Positions 1-11,254 of a stretch of DNA of 64,000 nt are shown here, in pieces (position 1 is the first letter of the stretch; the number at the start of each line of letters is the position of its first letter). The notes under the pieces were generated by a model. It did not search any database. It was not told the origin of the DNA and worked only from the letters and a program-made list of their open reading frames with translations. The DNA is from Prostheceraeus crozeri (Eukaryota > Platyhelminthes > Polycladida > Euryleptidae): contig CAJQUW010005245.1 of NCBI GenBank assembly GCA_907163375.1, positions 372,001-436,000 on the forward strand. The letters run 5' to 3'. Made by a program: the position numbers and the translations under genes.

Positions 1-424
1 TTAATAATTGTAGTCACTTTTGTGTCTTCTCTCAAACAATTGAAAATTTTGGATATCCTCATTCTTCTTTATAATTGCATTTCGAGGTACAGATTGTTTC
101 ATAAAAAATGGATCACCCTTAAACATCGCCTTAACTTCAACTTTGTCTAACTCCGCCAAATTTGGACGAATTTCTCTGAAATTTGGAAGATATGTCAGTT
201 GTACTTACTAATATCATTGTTGGAAATTTCAAGCATGAATATTGAGTTGTTTTCCTGTTATAGATATAAAAGTAGTAGATAATTTGATCTTCATTTAGTA
301 ATGTTACACAAAATCATGCCTCACTCTTATAAAATTACATTTGTTTCCTTTGTCGTGTAATATGCTGTTCTACAAGCCAAAAGCTATCAAGCAAAACAAA
401 AATAAAGAAAATCGGTCAATCAGA

Positions 425-720
425 GCCAGTATAGCACCATTATTCATCAACAATAATGTAACTGCTGCATGCATAGAAATTGACAACAATAAAACCTCTA
501 GAATGGAAATTAAGCTTCATGCAATGCACAATAACGGCACATAAATTGCACGCATTTTCACTTAGATGCACCTGCCAACGTCTGTATCATTGGGTTAGAA
601 TCAGTCACATGAGTAAATCGAAGGTTTTAATTGGTTCTTCATGCCCCAACTTAGTTCCCCCGCATGTGCCGCGACCTTGAGTCAATTTCCATTCTAGCAA
701 ACTTCAGATAAACAGTTTAT
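425..720 (+). repeat. Dispersed repeat, copy 1 (nested in the Tc1 element)
   Basis: This stretch aligns in the same orientation with 12370-12690. Shared blocks include CACAATAACGGCACA versus CACAATAACGACACA, and GTCACATGAGTAA versus GTCACATGTGTAA. By eye the copies are roughly three-quarters identical. No coding potential or terminal structure was recognised. It lies between the left TIR and the transposase of the Tc1 element and could be a non-autonomous insertion. Confidence 0.55.
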
Positions 721-856
721 TTCTATGGCTGCATGTGATTAACTGGACTTCATGTTCCATAGCTTCCTGACTTCGTTGCGGTGGTGTTGGCAGCACTCCT
801 GATTGCTTTCAGCTAGAAATCTATCTCTTACCGGTTGAAAACAATACAAAGCACAA

Positions 857-1852
857 ATGAACAATAACGAGATCGCGTTCACAAAAGGCAAAGTGTCAGC
901 CTTGCTAGAACTGGGGTTTTCTTTGTGAGCTACAAGCAAGCGACTAAATGTCCCTTACACAAATGTGCATCGATGGCATAATGATGATTTTCGACTCTGT
1001 CGTAAAGAGGGCTCTGGCCGTCCACTCAAAACATCCAAACGTAGAGACCGCCTAATTTTGAGATTTGTTAAAGTTGATCCAAGTCTCTCGTTAACTGAGA
1101 TGGCTGCACTAGACTCGTCTATTTCTAAGTCCACTATTCGTAGAAGACTTATTGAGTCGAATTTCAAGAGCTGTAAGAGGCCCTCTCAGATCGAATTATC
1201 AGATCAGCATACAAAAAGACGTCTCAGATGGGCAATGAGTCATTGTTACTGGCGAAATTAATGGGATCGGGTTGTTTGGTCTGATGAGGCATCAGTCCGT
1301 CTGAAGGATAGTGATGGTCGATTGAGATTATGGATAAAATCTGATCAGGAAATTCCGAGACATTTACATCGTCCCCGGGTACAAGGTGGTGCGACTCTAC
1401 TGATTTGGGCTGGCATTTGGACCAATGGCCGCTCTGAACTTCACATACAGCAAGGAACCATGAATTCTGAACGCTATGTGAATGTTTTACGAATGAACAT
1501 TGGCCAAATGACAGATCAACTTGGTGATCCATCGACTTGGTTATTTATGGATGATAATGCTACGTGTCATAGTAGTAGTAGAGTCAACTTATGCAAGTCT
1601 CAATTAGGGCTTAGGACATTATCTTGGCCAGCTCGTTCTCCTGATCTGAATCCCATAGAAAATGTATGGAGTATTCTAAAACGTAACGTTCGTCGTTTTC
1701 TGCTACCTACAGATGGCGTATCACAACTTACGTCACTGTTAAAAAGAGAGTGGAGAAAGTTTGATCAGTCAAAAATCAACGATGTCATCGAATCAATGCC
1801 TAGACGAATTGGTAATGTCATTGACAATAAGGGTAGGGCCACAAAATATTAG
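857..1852 (+). pseudogene. Tc1-like transposase pseudogene (DD34E), two in-frame stops
   Basis: One reading frame runs from an ATG at 857 to a stop at 1850-1852, about 331 codons and near the usual Tc1 length of 340. It is interrupted by TGA at 926-928 and TAA at 1259-1261; each could come from a single substitution. The N-terminal third has the paired helix-turn-helix pattern (SKRLNVPYTNVHRW, then the GRPLKTS linker). The catalytic part shows VVWSDEAS (first Asp), WLFMDDNATCH (second Asp) and WPARSPDLNPIENVW (Glu), with 34 residues between the second Asp and the Glu. This is cut-and-paste transposase of the Tc1 group, acting on the TIRs at 90 and 2009. It is now inactive. Family assignment is secure; the subfamily is not. 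Confidence 0.9.
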
Positions 1853-2445
1853 CTTCTTAAGAACCGTTACTGTATCATAGCTTATCAGATTATATAAGGA
1901 CATTTAAATATATTAGGGACATGAAATAACATGAAAAATGCTTTCTGTATCATACTTATGTTTTATTTAGTCAAATTTTAGGATGATCCACTTTTTATGA
2001 AACAGACTGTAGTTAGCATCAATTCATAAATATTTTTAAATTAGTTTTGAAAAATTCTTTTAGACTTCATACAAGCATTTTGATTTACAATAGTCATAAA
2101 GCACATCAACAAACGTGTCAATATCTATTTACAGTACGTTTTCATTCAACCAGTTTAGATAGTGTTTCGTGTCATGTTCAGTCTTGTCATTCGTGTTTCG
2201 TGTCCGCACTCGTATTGTGTTCGTGTCTCAGATGAAAATGTGTTGAGCGTAAATTTTCGTCGACTACAGTCTACAGAATGATAAAGGGGATTTATCGCCA
2301 AAAAATCAGTAGAATTTCAAAATGAAAATTTGTGATTTAAATATTTTAATTCATTATGGCACAAAAGTGTTAAAATGAAAAATAGTGCTGTGCTGTGAAT
2401 TGGGTGTAAATTCGGAGCAGCACAATAGGAATTTACTCATTTAAA

Positions 2446-2458
2446 CGTCATTCAAGGA
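2446..2458 (+). repeat. Target site duplication, left copy (LINE at 2459)
   Basis: CGTCATTCAAGGA occurs here and again at 4403-4415, exactly at the two ends of the LINE fragment. A perfect 13-bp direct repeat is typical of target-primed reverse transcription. Confidence 0.85.
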
Positions 2459-4402
2459 CGTAGGGCAAAGCGAACAGCTTGGAAGGTGATGGAAAAAATA
2501 AAGAACAATGAGCGGGAGATAGAGTGATTCACGATAGAATACAGAGTGAAAAAGAATCGGACAAAAATGATAGTAGACCGTGCAAAAAGAGAAGCAGAAA
2601 GTAAATTATACGAGTACTGGTGTACCGACTTGGGAAGGCAAGGGACTGTGAAGCGAAGGATGAGATTGGATCCAAGGTATTCTGAATGAAATTGGTGAGG
2701 TGGTCATTGAGGAAGATGAAGTCTTGCGGTCATATGACAAACGTATTTCGCAGCTTTGCTGAATACGAACGGGGAGATGAATATTGATGAACCAAGTACT
2801 TTGCGGAAGCCAGGTGTCGGAAGAGAAATTAAAGAAGTAGAAGTTTAGTGTGCAATTAAGAAGATGCGTACAGGAAAAGCGGCATGCAGTGACGAAATAA
2901 TAGTGGAGATGATCAAAGCAGCAGGTCTATCAGGCATCAAATGGCTTGCGGGAATTTTCAGTGTGTTTTACGGAAAAGGTGTGATTCCTGATGAATGGAG
3001 GCAATCCCTAATCGTTCCTATATGGTAAGGAAAGGGAGGTGTGCAAAATCCTAGAAAGTACAGAAGAATAAAACTAATAAGTCAAGTGTAGAAGATCTTG
3101 GAAAGAGTTCTATGTAGCAGACTTAAGGGACAGCTTGGTTATGAATTTGGAGAGGAACAGCAAGGATTCGGGGAAGGGAGAGGCACAACCGATGGCTTGT
3201 TTGTGGTGAGACAGTTGATTGAGAAGACATTGGAAAGGGGCCGTAACATAGCGATCGGATTTGTGGATCTGGAAAAGGCATACGACATGGTACCCAGAGG
3301 CATGGTGATGGCAGCACCGAGGTGGATGGATTAGATGATGTGCGGGTAATCGAAGACATGTACAAGAATACGAGAGCGACGATAGTGATAGGAGCGAAGC
3401 GCAGTGATGATTTTGAAGTGCATACTGGACAGGGTACTGCTTTGAGTCCATTTCTATTTTTAATGGTAATGGAGCTAGTTAGCAGGAAAAGAAGTGAAAA
3501 GGACACCAGGAAGAAATTATTGTGCGCGGATGACCTGGCGGTTGTAGCGAAGGATGAATTTGAGTTAGAAAAGAAGCTGAAAGACTGGAATAGAAATTTT
3601 ATGTGTCATGGTCTGAGAATGAGCTTGGTGAAGACAGAAGTGATGTGAATAGGCAGGACTTGGATGTGGGTGTTAGAGAAGTGGAACTGAAGCAGGTAGA
3701 TAAATTTGTGTACTTTGGCGGAATGGTCTCTAAAGATGGTCGGGGCGATGCAGAAGTAAGAAGAAGGATACAAGCCGGGACTGAGGCATACAAGAAAGTG
3801 GCAAGAGTGCTGGTGGAGAGAGAAATTGGTAAGAGGATAAGAGGAAAGGTTTTGGAAACATGTGTCCCGCAAGCATTGACATACGGATTAGAAACGGTGG
3901 CGCTAACTGAGCAGCAGCGAAAGATGTTGCAAGTGTGTAAAAATAACTGGATAAGGCGCATCTGTGGTGCAAGGTTGGTGGAGAAACGAAGAATGGCGGA
4001 ACTGAGGGAAGAAGTAGGATTGAAGAAAACGGTGACACAGAAAGTGGTGGAAAAGAGACTGAGGTGAGCAGGACATGTGGAAAGGATGGGAGACGAAAGG
4101 GTAGGGAAGCAAGTGGAGGAGATGGATGACACAATGACAAGAAGAAGGGGACAGCCAAGGATTCGGTGGAAGGACTGTATCAAGCGAGACCTGGTAAGCA
4201 CAGGAGAAGACTGGAGAACTTGCAAGAGAAAGCGAAAGAGAGATTGAAATGGCGGCAAATTGTTACGGACGCGTCAAAGTGTGCGATGGAGACGACATGA
4301 AGTGACTACTGACTGTGACTATGAATATCATGTTATTTTTATGTGTATGACATTTACCCATACCCCTTTTCAGGGGAAATGGGCTTTTTAAAATAAAATA
4401 AT
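2459..4402 (+). mobile_element. 5'-truncated non-LTR retrotransposon (LINE) with 13-bp TSD
   Basis: Successive frames translate to reverse-transcriptase blocks in the normal order: AIKKMRTGKAACSDEI (about 2850), IPDEWRQSLIVPIW (about 2990), GFVDLEKAYDMVPR (3258-3300), GQGTALSPFLFLMVME (3430-3475) and LLCADDLAVVAKD (3519-3557; YADD changed to CADD). Then comes the C-terminal domain with FVYFGGMVSKDGR and GQPRIRWKDC (about 4150-4180). At least three frameshifts or stops break it. The 3' UTR holds a short inverted motif (ACCCATACCCCTTTTCAGGGG) and ends in an A-rich tail. The frame opens inside the upstream linker, so the endonuclease and 5' end are missing. The C-terminal arrangement resembles elements often annotated in animal genomes as 'craniofacial development protein 2-like' neighbours; I do not assign a clade. 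Confidence 0.9.
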
Positions 4403-4415
4403 CGTCATTCAAGGA
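4403..4415 (+). repeat. Target site duplication, right copy
   Basis: Exact copy of the 13-mer at 2446-2458, directly after the A-rich tail of the LINE. Confidence 0.85.
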
Positions 4416-5045
4416 ATGCGTTTTAGAAAAATCGGACTATAGGTCAATAGATATATCAGTTACATTTGCCAAATTTGTGACAAACGATTTTTTGGCAAAT
4501 TTCACTAATAAACGGCATTTATTGCCCTAAAGTCCTATGTTTCTAGAAAGTAATTGTTAAAAAGGTTCTAAATTATAACGTTATTCAATGAAGATTTCGA
4601 ACCGACGTTTAGGTCGACTGAACGGCCGCAGAGTTTAATTTTGAAAATGTATTGCGTCTACTTAATCCACAGAGGAGGAGAATCTTCCACCGGATGTCGA
4701 TTAGTTTCAGTAGGCTTTGATGCACACCTCTTTAAATGCTGAATATTGATAACCAATATAATCAGCTTCTGTAATATAAACGTCACATTTTAAATCTACG
4801 ATGCGTGTTGTCGTTATAAACAGGACCATGGTGTCAATGTGAAAACTCCTCTGTGGCGGCTTCGATATATTTTTAGCAATACGACGGAGACTGGCGGAGA
4901 CGGTCTGCTGATGTACCTTTCAACATGTCTAAATGCTACTCTAATTTATTCGACCTGGCAAGGACTCCGGCTAACTGAAAATTGGAACAGAAGTCATTCT
5001 GAGAATAGGATGAAATTTGTTCCCCGACTTGATCATAGGAGCAAT

Positions 5046-5084
5046 GGATTACAACAATTGTGCGGCGCACTGGTGTCATTGCGC
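5046..5084 (+). repeat. Inverted repeat, left arm
   Basis: The core CAACAATTGTGCGGCGCA recurs inverted, with small differences, at 6055-6095 about 1 kb away. Both arms continue into an ATTGCGCG block. They could be the ends of an uncharacterised element or two opposed repeat copies. Confidence 0.5.
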
Positions 5085-6054
5085 GCCAATGCGCATGATG
5101 CGAGCATTCGTCGATAGGCGTGACTGCGCGACTATTTCTTCACATGGATATATATACTGTGTTGGAGTGCGCCTCATTATTTGAGCTAAGATTTCTCACT
5201 CGTATGAAATATTAACATTATTCATATTTTGTCTCGATTGTAATCCGATTAATCGAATTATGAAAAATATTTACTGAAACTATGTTATGAAATTCTGATA
5301 ATATTCTACTACTTTAATTTTTTAAATGGTCAAACGTGAAAGTTGCTTTTTTGAAAGTTTGAATTTGCATTGCTGCCTGGCTGGATTATCCGACTCCGTC
5401 CCGCGGATAGGGGCGGAGGCAGCGCGCCACAGAAGGCCACTCGAGAAAGTGTCCCCCATTTCGACCCGATCCGAGGAACGGGGCGGGTACCACCACACGG
5501 AGGCGGAAGGACATTGGTACCCATTTGTATTGCTTATTACTAATATGTGCATTGAACAAAATATACAAATAATAGTTATCATACTTGAATCAAAACTTTA
5601 TTACCTGTAATTAGGAGATTAACATAATTCAGACATAATTACAGTTACCATATTACAGATTTAATGAAAAAATCTATATATTCTGAGAGTTACTTTATAA
5701 AAGTTGTTGTTTGCTATGATGAAACATAAAAGAAGTAACATTAACGTATTTGACAACAATAAGAGATAAATGCAGAGCATTTTTCCAACTATCTCTTCAT
5801 TCGCTTTGTATTGTAGTAATGATCGACAAATTTCAGTAGAACCAGGCGTTTTGCGTATGTCATATTTCTTGTGATATGTTTGAAACAATTCGATAGATGG
5901 AATGACTGTTCACAAATTTCAGAATTTTTCCTCTCAGATAAGAGAATTATGATAACTTGGGATGGTATTTGCATACCGAAGAAATTATATCACACTTCAT
6001 TTGTATATGAGCACTCCCGCACCATACGTTAGAGATGATAATTTCATCGCCCAC

Positions 6055-6095
6055 TTCGCGCAATGATGCGCCGCACAATTGTTAGAATCCGCTGC
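6055..6095 (-). repeat. Inverted repeat, right arm
   Basis: The reverse complement reads ATTCTAACAATTGTGCGGCG and continues CATCATTGCGCG, matching 5046-5084. No target duplication was recognised. Confidence 0.5.
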
Positions 6096-8264
6096 CCCAT
6101 TCGACTTAATAAAGTTCGAATGCTGATGCATAAAACAATATTTTCCTTGCTTGAGCTTTTGTTTCTTCACGTCAGGATTTGATCTTTGCAAAAGTTTCCA
6201 TTAGGAGAATGTCGTATAATTCGCTGTCTTATATGAGCCACGTTGTAGGTCTGATAGTGCCTCACGGAAGACAGCCTGAAAATCAGCATTTGTAAGATAT
6301 ATAGCTAATATACGGCCATTTAAAATTCTGCTATATCATCAGTATTTGTATTTCGATCTCGGAATCGGAATCAGTCGTGATCTGAACATCATGCAACACA
6401 TACCTTCGACTAACTCTTATATAGCAACCGACGTTTTCAACCGCTTTCATTTAGAATCCATCATCACAATCTTCTTATGTCAGGTCGTAAAGAACGAGAA
6501 GTTTCAAATCAGAAGAAAACGAAGAGATTTTTGGTCACCAGATGTGGACCGATTCTAATTTTTCTCGGATAACAGATTCGATTCGATTCGATTCGAATCG
6601 AATCTTGAAGCTTCGCAGTTCCCTGAGTTTGCTATACTACAACATCAGCATCTTGCATAATAGTGATATGTTTTCATACAAAATTTAATTGTCGGGTAAT
6701 TTGAAAGATGATGAAGTGAAATAACATTGAAAAGGCCATTTTTGTATCTAAAGATGTTTCTTTGCAATTGCATTTTTTTGTCGTCATTGATCAATCGTAC
6801 TGAAATTTCTGCTGAAAGTATATAGTGTATTGCACTTCTATGATAACTTTGACTTGATGATCTTTGAAGCGCTAGTGGACCTTTCTAACCAGCGGACAAT
6901 ATTACACATTTCAGGAGATTGGAAAGTAAGCATTTTCTTCAATTGATTGCTTGAAACTACTTGTCTTACTATATGCCTACATTTTCATGCGTAACGTCTA
7001 AACACCTAATGTCTATTTTTGAATTGACGGCTTTCACGCTCGTAGCTACGGAATGATTGATAATAAGATGAACGATTCAACCTGTAACTTTCTGATCAGA
7101 AAATGAATCTTGAAATTAAAAATGCACCAAATAGAATGTAGGCCTTAAATCATATCAAATTTATCAATTGATATCAAATTTAATCAATGTAGGCCATATC
7201 AAACTTGGTAGTTGGTTGTGAAACATACATGCATTATAAAATTGAAATTCTCGTCACAAGAACCTTTCCAGGCCAACCTGGTGCAACGTATTAAATTTAC
7301 TGCTGTTCTTAGACTTTCATGAATATCAAATTTGAAATAAACATGGGATTTATGGTTTATTGCTTCACTTAATTTAATCTCCATCATACTTTGTGAATGC
7401 ACACAGTTTTTGAAGGAAATATTGCTCAATTGTACTTGAACTAGTGCGTTTCGTCATTATTTACGTATTCAGAATTAATTAAATTCTGAGAACTAAGTTG
7501 ACGTACATAAAACGCACCGATGTTGGTTGGCAACCAAAACAACAAATATTATGCGGATGTTAGTGCACATTGAAGATGTATATGGGAATCGATGCATACA
7601 TTTATAACTATTTCGCACACCAAAGAAAATAGGAAGCTGTGTATGACCTTCACGTTGACTTTAAATGTGACATTGACATGCCAACGTGAACTATATTGAT
7701 AAACAACCAATAATAAAACTTTCATTATGAATTACAACATGAAAAAGCAATAGTTCATCCTACATGTTGCATTGGTGAAAAAATAATGTCATATAAATTC
7801 AATAAATATCAGCTTAACGTGTAACTTATTTGTGGGTCAACAATGTGGAATATGTTCATGAATCAAATTGAAACTATAGTCATTATTCATATATATTCAT
7901 ACATTCATCCGACAATTACTGTAAGTATTGTAAGCAGGGCTGTACTTTGAAGAGAATTTATATTTCAAAGAAATTCAATATGTCGCCTACACATCCAGGG
8001 CAAAGCAAGATATTCTGCAAATTCATGTTGCAGAATATCAAGTCCCAAAGGTGAGGTGAATGCAACTGTGGCTTAAAAACATTTTTTGCTCTACCCCTCG
8101 CCCCACTAGGGTGTTTTTCCGACCGTGCTCCACTGGGGGGTTGCTGATCTCTCAAACTATTGTATCAATTTTGCCAAACCACACATTAATCGAGCAGGCA
8201 TTGAAAGGGGATTCAGAAAAACAACATCAGTTTTATTTCTAAGGTCATCCCTGGGCTCAGGTGA

Positions 8265-8277
8265 AGGTCAAAGGTCA
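8265..8277 (+). promoter_or_regulatory. DR1 motif (AGGTCA A AGGTCA), copy 1
   Basis: A perfect direct repeat of the nuclear-receptor half site with 1-bp spacing, the consensus bound by RXR/HNF4/COUP-type receptors in animals. It lies inside the candidate element at 8.1-9.05 kb. Binding is not shown by sequence alone. Confidence 0.3.
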
Positions 8278-8437
8278 AAAACCGCCAATTTTTGATTAAT
8301 TTCCATTAGATCACTATTTGAAATGGAAAATGACAACAAGAACTGATAAACCATACACTAATTGAAAGATCTGGTTAAGGCGGTTTTATAAGACGATGAT
8401 TATTAATCACTCTGAGATTGTATCATTGTATTAGATG

Positions 8438-8450
8438 AGGTCAAAGGTCA
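8438..8450 (+). promoter_or_regulatory. DR1 motif (AGGTCA A AGGTCA), copy 2
   Basis: A second perfect DR1, 173 bp downstream of the first in the same orientation. Two exact 13-bp matches in under 200 bp are unlikely by chance, but may simply reflect repeat ancestry. Confidence 0.3.
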
Positions 8451-10264
8451 AGTAATTCAAGCTTTTAGTTCAACTCAAATAACAATAAAATCGCACATTT
8501 TAATATTTAGTTTCTGCAGGTGAAGAACCCAAGAAACAACCCAATTCGATGACTTTTATCGAGACACTGAGGCTAAAAGCAATGTGATTGTGAAAAATTT
8601 CAATAATTGCTGATTAGATGCAGAACTAAAAAGTACAGTAATATTAAAAAATCATATTTGAAATTTGAATTTCAAATTTCAAACATGCACGCATAATAAG
8701 CACATAGTTTCAAGTTCAAACATCTTGCATCTGTATAAATCTGTGTATTAATAAAAAGAGGAAGAATCCTTAATGTAGTGTCAACTCATTTCATCAAGAA
8801 TTGATGCCACAATATACTGTACATTACAAGTAAACATATACCGAAATCAGCCAAAATATTCAAAACATTCAAAATCTGAAATAGCTCTCACGCCAAAAGT
8901 ATTGTGCCAAGTTTATTATCCTTCGGTCAAAAGTTGCATAATACGTAGAAAGTAAGCTACCAGAAATGCTTGGTTTAAAAAATATTAAAAAATTATCCAG
9001 GGGTGAAAAACGCTCTCCCATAGTGGGGCGAGGGTTATAATACTGTTTTGAAGTATGTTCTTGTCTCAGATATTAGATTTATTGGTGCAAACTTATTATG
9101 AATATTGGCTTTGATGATGTATTACCAGCTTTTATAAGTGCCCTTTGCCTTTTGGCTGGATCTGATAGTCAGTCACTAATTGCACATTTATGCAATAATA
9201 TTCAATGCTTTCTATATAAAACACAACATTTGTATTGTCGAACGGACAAAAATGACAGTTATGAAACGATAAGATGCAACTGCTTTTGAAAAGCGGTTTT
9301 ATGATCGTGTTTTGTGCATCGCTTCAATTTCTTATTTTCCTATTTTCTAATTTCGCCATGTTTCTAAATCCTTATTTGGATCCTTTGTGATTAGTAGGAT
9401 GTAGACTTGTTGCTGTTTATTGCTGTAATCATAATGAGTTGCTGCATTCACACAGAGAGGAAATTGAGATAATTGAGACAAAATCTTTCTGTCGATCGAT
9501 GACTTGCTATAGGCCGATGCGAAGGCTTAAAATAGTACCAAGAAATAAATTCGATACCGACAAATTTAAGTAGGCCTACATACAGTTCGATAAAAATATA
9601 CGGCGTAGTTGATTTAAGAAAACTATGTTATCTGCATTATTGATGTTCTATTTTACATGTCAAAATACATGCATCTTTTGAGGCCGCCGATTAGTTCCCG
9701 TTATTTAATTGAAAATGAATGTTGCTAAATGCTAAAACAACAAGAAGCAGAATCGCTAGAAAAGGCCAAGATTCTTGTTTTAAAACAATTCATAAAATTG
9801 GTTTTTATTCCTTGTGAGTGAGGATGTTCTATTACGCCCATCTTTGAGTTTATGTAAAACGGATGAAATAAAAGCATTATTAATGGAAAAATAGAGAAAT
9901 TCCTTCCACCCTTCATTCACAAGTTTTTGCTCTCCATATGAATTGATGTTGAATTGTGCAATAATAAATTCATGTTTACCCAAGTGCTCGTTTTCGTTCC
10001 ATTTGATTGCTTTCACTGTATTTTTGGCACATTCAATACAAAAGAAATTAGCATATTATTATATAAATAATAGAATAAAAGGTGAACTATGCAGTTCTGA
10101 CAAAGGGAATGTGCGTTTGAAATGTCATGTATACAGTTTCGAAACTGCAATTGAAATGGATCTATATAATCTTGCCTGTTATAGAGAGAATCACATGCCA
10201 TATACATTGCAAACAATATGGTGCAATACTACTAGTGTCTCTTTGTAGCCAATGGGGTGTCAGG

Positions 10265-10385
10265 GGTGTCAATTGACACCCTATCGGAGAAATCGAAGAA
10301 AATCTTGATGGGGAATAATCAAAATAGGCTGTAGGTTAATCATATGATCATAATTTTCCCCAACGAAATATTTTCGATTTCTCCA
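10265..10385. repeat. Palindrome plus imperfect hairpin
   Basis: GGTGTCAATTGACACC (10265-10280) is a perfect palindrome. Just after it, GGAGAAATCGAA (about 10285) pairs with TTCGATTTCTCC (about 10372-10385), and GATGGGGAA pairs roughly with TTTTCCCC inside, giving a fold of about 100 nt. It could be a small foldback element. Confidence 0.4.
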
Positions 10386-11234
10386 ACAAGTCAATAATTT
10401 TTGCCGTTTTCCCGACGAGACCGTTAACCTTAGTTACAACCTTGTGAGGATCATTAGCGATTAGGTTGTGCCTTAATATACATAGGCGATTAAACTGTCA
10501 ATAACATAGGTCAAAGGTTCCATAATTGTGTTAATTGTGCATACCCAAACACTTTCTATGTGCATTTTCAGGAAACGGAAGTCAAAAAGTCATGTATTTG
10601 GAGACTCTTTCTGAAGCTCGGTGGACGCATCAGTCGAACATGCCAAATGATGCTTGTAGTCGCAAGTGGCAGTAATTGTTTAACCTGCTCTCGACTGACG
10701 TTCATTAACCCCGTGAAGCGAAAATCATAAAATTAGATCGATCTCTGATCAAATTAGGGGTCGCAATTTGCCGTACCATTATTGCAAAACCGGTTATTCA
10801 GTATTTGAGCAATGCTTCAAACCGACATTTTACCGGTATCACCGGCTACAACATGCAAACATAAAAACCTTTTGAAAAATCACCTGTAACATATTTTTTC
10901 ATTTTTCATCAAATAATCTTGTTGAAGGTAAAAAATGTACTAGGCATGGGTGCAGCATGCTAAAAATAGTCACAATCGTCAATTACGAAGATTTTCTTTC
11001 TGATAAATGTATGAGCGAGTGAGTCATGAAACATCTCTGTTTTATCTGACAGACGGTTGGGAAGCGACTAGTGGAAAACGCTTTCTCTCTCTCGCTGTTA
11101 TTTTTTGGAGTTGAAAAAGCTCTGATTCGAAACCGGTCCCCCAAAATCCAGTTTTTCCTTGTCGTTCTTGGTCGTCAGGCAACTGTGCACGACACCTGCA
11201 GAGATTTTCCTTTCATTTCTCTATACATATTCTC

Positions 11235-11254
11235 CTCTCTCTCTCTCTCTCTCT
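11235..11254 (+). repeat. (CT)n microsatellite
   Basis: An uninterrupted CT dinucleotide run of about ten units in a pyrimidine-rich stretch. Confidence 0.8.

Larger units (their letters stand above)
90..2009 (+). mobile_element. Tc1/mariner DNA transposon, decayed, with both terminal inverted repeats
   Basis: The terminal inverted repeats are visible. The left end at 90 begins CAGATTGTTTCATAAAAAAT, and the reverse complement of the right end (to 2009) begins CAGTCTGTTTCATAAAAAGT. About 36 bp match with few differences. A TA dinucleotide flanks each side (88-89 and 2010-2011), as expected for Tc1/mariner target duplication. The element is about 1.92 kb, longer than a typical 1.3-1.7 kb Tc1, because some 730 bp separate the left TIR from the transposase start. 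Part of that excess (about 425-720) matches a dispersed repeat found again near 12.4 kb, so a nested insertion is likely. The transposase is broken by two stop codons, so the copy is not autonomous. Confidence 0.88.
4416..8065. other. No gene recognised, 4.4-8.1 kb
   Basis: I see no conserved coding block. The stretch contains the inverted pair at 5.05/6.07 kb, a GC-richer island at about 5380-5520 that is open on both strands without a recognisable product, and a palindromic GATTC/GAATC run at about 6571-6605. The rest is AT-rich unique-looking sequence. Confidence 0.5.
8065..9052. mobile_element. Candidate non-autonomous element bounded by inverted repeats
   Basis: CCCTCGCCCCACTAGGG near 8095-8111 is matched on the opposite strand at about 9005-9040 (reverse complement reads CCCTCGCCCCACTATGGG, then a TTTTTC block). 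Both arms are preceded by a similar CTT.AAAACA stretch. The roughly 1-kb interior has no transposase-like frame but carries two perfect DR1 hormone-receptor-like motifs. No target duplication was identified, so the boundaries are approximate. Confidence 0.45.

Noticed and set aside
3110..4258. Minus-strand open frames up to 219 codons
   Set aside because: Shadows of the LINE on the plus strand; low-complexity Ser/Pro/Leu translations.
6571..6605. GATTCGATTCGATTCGAATC palindromic run
   Set aside because: A short simple repeat that happens to be self-complementary; no further structure around it.
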